Assembly (NCBI GenBank): GCA_025057755.1
Contig: JANWVC010000025.1
Location: 62,001-126,000, forward strand
Direction: 5' to 3'
From: Limisphaera sp.
GTDB taxonomy: Bacteria > Verrucomicrobiota > Verrucomicrobiia > Limisphaerales > Limisphaeraceae
DNA length: 64,000 nt
Position 1 is the first letter of the stretch, and the number at the start of each line of letters is the position of its first letter. A model generated the notes under the pieces. That model worked only from the letters and a program-made list of their open reading frames with translations. It did not search any database and was not told where the DNA came from. Positions 57,918 through 64,000 of this stretch are shown piece by piece. The position numbers were made by a program, and so were the translations under genes.

Positions 57918-58969
57918 GACTTCCCCTGAGGATTCGCCGACCGCACGATTTCCACGCGAATCTCGCGGGCTGTTTCCGCAAGGGGCGGACGCAGTCGGGT
58001 GAGACAACCGTACCAAAAGCCGGCTCCATACGCTCCATGCGCCAGCATGGTAAGCAGAGCCACGCGCCAGACGCGGCGCCACGGCTGCCACGCGGCCAGT
58101 TGCATCGTCTGCAGCGTGAGCAGTAGCGCGTATGCTCCCAACGGCAACCAGCCCAGCCCCTTCCACGCGCCACCAGGCCATCCTCCCCACGGAGCGCTCA
58201 TTGCCAAGGCCCCAAGATACACAAGGAAAAGAGGCGGAACGAAGTTTAAAGCAGATCCCCAAGTGGGCAATCGACGGAACTGCTCGGCTCGGCCGCGACC
58301 GTAGGTCAGCAACATGCGCGTAAACGCCCGTACATCCGGTCGCGGCCGACGGTAAACCACAAGTTCAGGGTCGTACCACAATCGGCCGCCTCGACGCTGA
58401 ATCGCGTCCAAGAGGGCGTTTTCTTCATTGGGATAAAGTCGCTCATCGAATCCACCCAGTTCTAATAACGTCTGGCGTCGGGCTGCCAGGTTGCACAGGA
58501 TGAGAGCCTTTTCCGAGGTCAATCGAGGGGGACCGATGGGGGCGTAGCGAGCCCGACTTGGGCCGAATGCCAACCAACTCCTTAGCACGAGGGCAAACAC
58601 CTGCTCTAGTTCGGGCGCATCAGTCGGGCAGAGATTCGGGCCGCCCACCGCCTCGAGCTTTGGATCCTTAAAAAACCAGGCTGCAGCCCGTTGCAAATTG
58701 GTGGGTAAGGGTTCGGCATCGTCATCCAGAAAATACACGAGTTCGCCCGAGGCTTGGCGGAGCGCCGTGTTGCGTTGCATGGATGGGTGTCGCCCCCGCA
58801 CCACCAAAACCTCGAGACGGTCTCGTGGGTATTCCAACTGCTCCACTGCTTGGAGCGATCGGATGATGGCCTGCTCAGGCCGCGCCGCAATGATGACCGA
58901 GAATGTGGGCCACGTCGTGCTCACGCGGCACACAAACCTACGGCCGCGGCCACAAACAGCAAAGTCCAT
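57914..58969 (-). CDS. Glycosyltransferase family 2 protein
   Basis: 'FSVIIAARPEQAIIRSLQAVEQLEYPRDRLEVLVVRG', 'YFLDDDAEPLP', 'GFDERLYPNEENALLDAIQRRGGRLWYDPELVVYRRPR'; C-terminal TMs; ATGA overlap with glnE. Confidence 0.9.
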   Translation of the reverse strand: MDFAVCGRGRRFVCRVSTTWPTFSVIIAARPEQAIIRSLQAVEQLEYPRDRLEVLVVRGRHPSMQRNTALRQASGELVYFLDDDAEPLPTNLQRAAAWFFKDPKLEAVGGPNLCPTDAPELEQVFALVLRSWLAFGPSRARYAPIGPPRLTSEKALILCNLAARRQTLLELGGFDERLYPNEENALLDAIQRRGGRLWYDPELVVYRRPRPDVRAFTRMLLTYGRGRAEQFRRLPTWGSALNFVPPLFLVYLGALAMSAPWGGWPGGAWKGLGWLPLGAYALLLTLQTMQLAAWQPWRRVWRVALLTMLAHGAYGAGFWYGCLTRLRPPLAETAREIRVEIVRSANPQGKS

Positions 58970-59270
58970 TTCAACGTCTTCATTAGGGGGAAGACGGGAC
59001 TTTTCCTGGCGGCGCCGACCTGGTTGCAAACATCAATTGATCCGTGCTCCCGATTGACTGGCCCCAAGACACGACTGAATGGAGGTCGACAGCTCCGTTG
59101 CCACTTTACATTCGGCGCGGGCGAAACTTCTTCAGGTTGGTGTGGCGATGGCGAAACCCAGGCGGTGGGTCGACTCTCTTGGCGGTTGGGGAGACCTCTT
59201 TTCCACAGATATGGCCAGAATGGATGCTCCTCCCGTTACCCGGCAAGGGGCGGTTCTGTCCTTATAGGGC

Positions 59271-59300
59271 AGCCGGGACCTTACCCGACGGGTCCCGGCT
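59271..59300 (-). terminator. Strong hairpin just downstream of sodA, likely terminator-like
   Basis: AGCCGGGACC / ttacccgacg / GGTCCCGGCT: perfect 10-bp GC-rich stem and 10-nt loop, 26 nt past the sodA stop; no clear T-tract on the minus strand. Confidence 0.55.
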
Positions 59301-59325
59301 GGTTCACTGCCTTTTGATGGGGATC

Positions 59326-59952
59326 TTAGCGAGCCGCGGCAAACCGGCGCTCCACCTCACGCCAATTCACCACATTCCACCAGGCTTTCAAGTAGTCGCC
59401 TCGACGGTTCTGGTACTTCAGATAGTAGGCATGTTCCCACACATCCACGCCTAGGATCGGTACCCCATCGCAACCGGCTACGGCTCGCCCCATGAGCGGG
59501 TTGTCTTGATTGGCTGTGGACACAATTTCCAGTTTGCCGGCATTGACAACCAACCATGCCCAACCACTGCCGAACCGGGCGAGCCCGGCCGCTTCAAACT
59601 TTGATTTGAACTCGTCGAAGCTGCCGAACGTACGCTGAAGGGCATCGGCTAACGGGCCAGTCGGCGCACCGCCGGCCTGCGGCGCCATGATCTGCCAAAA
59701 GAAAGTATGGTTCCAATGACCACCGCCGTTATTCCGTACTGTGGTTCGGATCTCTTCTGGAATCGCGGCCAGGTTTTTCAAGAGGTCTTCAAGAGGTTTA
59801 GTTTCCAGATCTGGACGGCCGGCCAGAGCCTTGTTGAGGTTGTCAACGTATGCCTTGTGATGCCGCCCATGGTGAATCTCCATGGTTTGCCGGTCAATGT
59901 GGGGCTCCAACGCATCTGCCGGATAAGGTAGGGGAGGAAGTTCGTGTGCCAT
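59326..59952 (-). CDS. sodA: Superoxide dismutase (Fe/Mn family)
   Basis: '[41 protein letters not shown]', '[18 protein letters not shown]', '[35 protein letters not shown]'. Confidence 0.95.
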   Translation of the reverse strand: MAHELPPLPYPADALEPHIDRQTMEIHHGRHHKAYVDNLNKALAGRPDLETKPLEDLLKNLAAIPEEIRTTVRNNGGGHWNHTFFWQIMAPQAGGAPTGPLADALQRTFGSFDEFKSKFEAAGLARFGSGWAWLVVNAGKLEIVSTANQDNPLMGRAVAGCDGVPILGVDVWEHAYYLKYQNRRGDYLKAWWNVVNWREVERRFAAAR

Positions 59953-60113
59953 AGCTCGGTGTGGTTTTCCCTTGTATGGTTTAATGTTTTTGCTCTCGTC
60001 CGTCCCTTGCCGTCCGCGTGCAGTTGCCAACAAACGCACGGTACCCAACCGCAAGGGTGCCACCAAAGAAAGCACAATCCAAGACACGGTCAAGAACCGC
60101 AAAAGGATCCCAT

Positions 60114-60734
60114 TTATCGCTGGGCCAACTCCACAAAGTTCCGCAGCAACCGCAGGCCCACCCGCTGACTCTTTTCCGGATGAAACTGCGTGGCGAAGAC
60201 ATGATCCCGCCAGATGGAGGACGCAAAAACGTCGCCATATTCCGTGCGCGTGGCGATGATCGACGCGTCCTCAGGGCGAGGAAAGTAACTGTGGACAAAA
60301 TACACGTGGCAGCCCGTCGGGATGCCCCGGTACAAGGGACAATCTGGACGTACGATCTCGATCCGATTCCAACCAATTTGCGGTACCTTGAGTCCCGGCC
60401 GGTCAGGTAACCGGACCACGCGGCCGCGAAACAGCCCTAAACCAAGGGCGCAACTGTTGAATTCATCGCTCCGCTCAAACAGTGCTTGATAGCCAACACA
60501 AATGCCGAGGAACGGCCGTCCCTGCGCAATGAAAGCGCCCAACCCTTCAAGCAACTCCTGTCGTTGCAACGCCAGGATACAATCATCAAACGCGCCAACG
60601 CCTGGCAGGACCGCTGCTCGGGCTTCCCTGAGTTCTTGCGGCCGTTGGACAATGCGTACTTCGGCGCCTACGTAGCGCAAGGCTTTGTAGACGCTGCGCA
60701 AGTTGCCGCTACCATAATCCACCAAGGCAATCAC
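60114..60734 (-). CDS. hisH: Imidazole glycerol phosphate synthase subunit HisH (GTG start)
   Basis: '[25 protein letters not shown]', '[10 protein letters not shown]', '[18 protein letters not shown]', '[21 protein letters not shown]'. Confidence 0.95.
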   Translation of the reverse strand: MIALVDYGSGNLRSVYKALRYVGAEVRIVQRPQELREARAAVLPGVGAFDDCILALQRQELLEGLGAFIAQGRPFLGICVGYQALFERSDEFNSCALGLGLFRGRVVRLPDRPGLKVPQIGWNRIEIVRPDCPLYRGIPTGCHVYFVHSYFPRPEDASIIATRTEYGDVFASSIWRDHVFATQFHPEKSQRVGLRLLRNFVELAQR

Positions 60735-61686
60735 GAGGCCCAACCATACTCTTGGGATGGCCTTTCCCTCAAGACCACACACCCGAGCTCACCTCGAGCC
60801 GGAATCATTACCCCAGCGTAATTTCCGGACAGCCATGGGTGGAAGCCCAGCTTGGCGAGGGGGAACGAGATGACTTTCCCAACTGGACCTTGTCTTGGGA
60901 CCAGACCCAGTTCGGAGAAGACGCGGAAAATTAAATGACTTTCAGGCGGACTCGGTGGGCCCTGCTTCAGACCGGGCAGCCGTTGCGGAAGGTAAAGACG
61001 CCACTCGGCCACTGCAATACGCGTGGCGGGGGCGACAACGAGTTCGGTCAGGCACGTCGGGCTTTTCTCTCGCTGCTTGCCTTGCGCACCGCTGGCAGAG
61101 TTCTGAGTGCCTGTTGAACGGCTCATACGTCGAATCCTCTGCGAGTCCGGCGATCGAAGGCGCGGCCGTCAGACTTGAAAATGGTCGCAATTCCAAACGG
61201 TGTGTCGCCAGGTTGACCTCTCCGCAGCCACTCGCTGTTCCCTTTGGATCGGTCCATGACCGAGCTGCGCATGGAGCCGGCTTGGAGAAGGGCGACGGTA
61301 AAGGGAGATGCCCATTTACGATCTGACCGGGGCCGACCCAAACGAGGGCGGATCGGCCCGTGACAAGAATGCTCTGGAGCCGTGGGATTTGACTGCTTGG
61401 GCAAGGGCGCCGTCTGTGGTTTGCAAAGAACCAAGGCATTTCAATTTGCTGGGGTGAAAGCGGTGCGCCTCTTGGAAAGCACCGTGGCGGAGCCGGGTCC
61501 ATGTTCACGATGGCCGGGCATCAGACGCGGATAAGGCAGCGCACGGCTGGCGGTAGTGGGGGCGGCGCCTTTCCATGTTCACCGAAATCCGTCGCTGCCA
61601 GGGGATGTCCAGATTCAAGACGGCCCCTTAGCCCTGGCCGGTTTTTCAGATTGCGTGGCGGAAGGGACGCAATATTTTGCCGGCCG

Positions 61687-62565
61687 ATGAAAGGTATCAT
61701 CCTGGCTGGTGGTGCCGGTTCCCGTTTGTACCCGTTGACTTTGGTGGCGAGCAAACAATTGCAGCCGGTGTATGACAAGCCGATGGTCTACTACCCTTTG
61801 ACCACGTTGATCGAAGGCGGCATAAGGGAAATGTGCTTGATTTCTACCCCTTGGGATTTGCCCCGCTTCCAGCAATTGTTCGGAGACGGTAGCCAATGGG
61901 GCCTCCGGATTGAATATCGAGAGCAGCCGCGACCGGAGGGGATCGCCCAGGCGTTTCTGATTGCTGAGAGTTTTATTGGAACTGATTCCGTGGCCTTGAT
62001 CTTGGGGGACAATATTTTCTACGGTGCAGACAGCTTTCAGCGTGCGTTTGAGGAATTTGCCGGCGGAGCCGTGATCTTCGGTTACCATGTGCAGGATCCA
62101 CGGCGTTACGGCGTGGTCGAATTTGATGAAAAAGGTCGGGCCATCTCCATTGAGGAGAAACCACAACAGCCTCGTAGCAATTATGCAGTGCCGGGGTTAT
62201 ACATTTATGACAATCAGGTGGTGACAATCGCGCGGGGGTTGAAACCGTCGGCAAGAGGCGAGCTCGAGATTACGGATGTAAATGTGGAATATCTACGACG
62301 CGGACAGTTGCGTGTGTACCGTCTGAGCCGTGGCTTTGCCTGGCTGGACGCGGGGACTAGTAGCAGCTTGCATGAGGCATCGGCCTATGTACAGACCATT
62401 GAAAAGCGACAGGGAATCAAAATTGGTTGCCCGGAAGAGGCCGCGTTCCGGCGTGGCTTCATATCCCTGGAGCAATTGGCGGCCTTAGTGCAACGTATGC
62501 CAAAATGCGAGTATCGGGACTACTTGGAGCAGGAAGTAATTGCAGAGGCGCGACGTTTGGCATGA
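61687..62565 (+). CDS. rmlA: Glucose-1-phosphate thymidylyltransferase
   Basis: '[41 protein letters not shown]', '[11 protein letters not shown]', '[36 protein letters not shown]'. Confidence 0.96.
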   Translation: MKGIILAGGAGSRLYPLTLVASKQLQPVYDKPMVYYPLTTLIEGGIREMCLISTPWDLPRFQQLFGDGSQWGLRIEYREQPRPEGIAQAFLIAESFIGTDSVALILGDNIFYGADSFQRAFEEFAGGAVIFGYHVQDPRRYGVVEFDEKGRAISIEEKPQQPRSNYAVPGLYIYDNQVVTIARGLKPSARGELEITDVNVEYLRRGQLRVYRLSRGFAWLDAGTSSSLHEASAYVQTIEKRQGIKIGCPEEAAFRRGFISLEQLAALVQRMPKCEYRDYLEQEVIAEARRLA

Positions 62566-63110
62566 CGGTGATTCCTTGTGATTTGGAAGGTGTGCTGGTG
62601 ATTGAACCCCGAGTATTTGGGGATGCCCGCGGATATTTTCTTGAGACCTGGAATGAGCGTCGTTACCGAGAAGCAGGGATTCCGGGACCGTTTGTGCAGG
62701 ACAACCTCTCTTTCTCGCGTCGCAGCACGCTGCGGGGATTGCATTTCCAGAATCCTGCAGCTCAAGGCAAGCTCGTGTATGTGCTGGCGGGTGAAGTCTT
62801 CGATGTCGTTGTGGATTTGCGGCGCCGTTCGCCGACGTTTGGACGATGGTACGGCGCGCGGCTTTCCTCTGAAAACAAGCGACAAATGTATATCCCGCCG
62901 GGTTTCGCCCATGGTTTTGCCGTGATGAGTGACACAGCCTTGTTTGCTTACAAATGCACTGAGTTCTATGCACCCGAGCATGAGGTGACCTTGCTTTGGA
63001 ATGACCCTGATCTGGCGATTGACTGGCCGGTTCAGGAGCCCGTCTTGTCCGAGAAAGATCGCCGCGGTTTGCGGTTGCGGGATTTGCCCCTGGAAAAGTT
63101 GTTCCCATGA
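62562..63110 (+). CDS. rmlC: dTDP-4-dehydrorhamnose 3,5-epimerase
   Basis: '[25 protein letters not shown]', '[49 protein letters not shown]', '[26 protein letters not shown]'. Confidence 0.95.
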   Translation: MTVIPCDLEGVLVIEPRVFGDARGYFLETWNERRYREAGIPGPFVQDNLSFSRRSTLRGLHFQNPAAQGKLVYVLAGEVFDVVVDLRRRSPTFGRWYGARLSSENKRQMYIPPGFAHGFAVMSDTALFAYKCTEFYAPEHEVTLLWNDPDLAIDWPVQEPVLSEKDRRGLRLRDLPLEKLFP

Positions 63111-64000
63111 GTCAGGTCGTGCCTTCCATGCGCCGCATTTTGTTGCTCGGCTGCCGGGGGCAGGTCGGGTGGGAACTACAGCGCGCTTTGGCTCCGCTGG
63201 GCATGGTCGTGGCGCGGGATTACCCGGAGGTGGATCTTGCCCAAGTGGACCAGTTAGTGACACTGGTCCGGGAGACGAATCCGGATGTGATCGTGAACGC
63301 GGCCGCTTACACGGCGGTCGATCGTGCTGAACAGGAGCCGGAAAAAGCACGCCTGATCAATGCAGTGGCACCTGCTCGATTGGCGGCGTTGGCACGCGAG
63401 CGGCGCAGCTGGCTTGTGCACTACTCCACTGACTACGTATACGATGGTTCGAAGCGCACACCGTATGAAGAGTCGGATCCACCCTGTCCCTTGAACGTGT
63501 ATGGACAAACCAAATTGGAGGGAGACCTGGCCATTACCACTTCCGGATGCCCCTTTCTCATTTTTCGATTGTGTTGGGTTTATGGCACGCGAGGGCACAA
63601 TTTCTTGCTGACCATTCAACGATTGGCCCGGGAGCGGGAAACCCTCCGGGTAGTGGCCGATCAAATTGGGAGCCCGACGTGGAGTCGTTGGATTGCCGAA
63701 ACCACAGCGCAGGCACTGGGTCAGGTCCTGGCCCAGCCGGATCCGGGTCGCTGGAGTGGCATTTATCACTTGCGGGCGGCGGGCCAGACCTCTTGGCACG
63801 GCTTTGCGCGGCGGATTGTCGACTTGATGCCGGTAGCGGAACGGCGTTGTCGAGAAGTGGTGCCTATTCGGAGCGAGGAATATCCGAGTCCGGCCCGTCG
63901 GCCGGCTTGGTCTGTCATGTCATGCGAAAAGTTGTGGCGAACATTTCGATTAGCCCTCCCGGATTGGGAAACGGGCCTGCTGCAGGCCCTCGACATGAGT
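63107..64000 (+). CDS. rmlD: dTDP-4-dehydrorhamnose reductase RmlD, truncated by the right edge of the window
   Basis: Hand translation from ATG 63107 (absent from the ORF track because no stop is reached): '[32 protein letters not shown]...VIVNAAAYTAVDRAEQEPEKARLINAVAPARLA...LVHYSTDYVYDGSKRTPYEESDPPCPLNVYGQTKLEGD'. Confidence 0.93.
   Translation, partial: MSQVVPSMRRILLLGCRGQVGWELQRALAPLGMVVARDYPEVDLAQVDQLVTLVRETNPDVIVNAAAYTAVDRAEQEPEKARLINAVAPARLAALARERRSWLVHYSTDYVYDGSKRTPYEESDPPCPLNVYGQTKLEGDLAITTSGCPFLIFRLCWVYGTRGHNFLLTIQRLARERETLRVVADQIGSPTWSRWIAETTAQALGQVLAQPDPGRWSGIYHLRAAGQTSWHGFARRIVDLMPVAERRCREVVPIRSEEYPSPARRPAWSVMSCEKLWRTFRLALPDWETGLLQALDMS

Noticed and set aside
1-64000. CRISPR arrays, rRNA, transposons or phage genes
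   Set aside because: No regularly spaced repeats, transposase/integrase ORFs or rRNA-like sequence noticed by eye. tRNAs were not systematically searched and cannot be excluded.

Overview
High-GC bacterial chromosome segment. The gene content and a typical prepilin-type '[32 protein letters not shown]' protein suggest Verrucomicrobiota (Limisphaera/Pedosphaera-like); this is inference only. From left to right: a flagellar basal-body/export operon (fliK-like, flgD, flgE-like, fliL, fliM, fliN, fliO, fliP, fliQ, fliR, flhB); a divergent DHPS-like gene; CHAD and SixA; a ~4.6 kb stretch without convincing intact ORFs, which I read as one decayed minus-strand lamin-tail-domain (LTD) surface-protein gene; an esterase; a DUF374 acyltransferase with ruvA, ruvC and a fused spmAB; an AEC transporter; nnr; two translationally coupled sensor kinases; fabD; NUDIX; ugd; a TPR protein and a pseudopilin; mqnC; a HAD-NUDIX fusion immediately upstream of folB; a CBS protein; the rod-shape operon mreB-mreC-mreD-mrdA-rodA-rne/rng; mpl; an S1/P1-nuclease-like + ThuA fusion; xseB-dxs; glnE and a GT2; sodA; hisH; and rmlA-rmlC-rmlD (the last truncated by the window edge). 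No CRISPR array, rRNA or transposase was seen. The observations I rate highest are (1) the HAD-NUDIX fusion next to folB, a candidate one-polypeptide solution for the dihydroneopterin-triphosphate dephosphorylation steps of folate synthesis, (2) the large decayed LTD gene missed by ORF calling, (3) the DHPS homologue with rewritten active-site motifs, (4) the nuclease/PLC-like-ThuA fusion, and (5) an RNase E/G with an amphipathic helix in its N-terminal extension, located at the end of the mre/rod operon.
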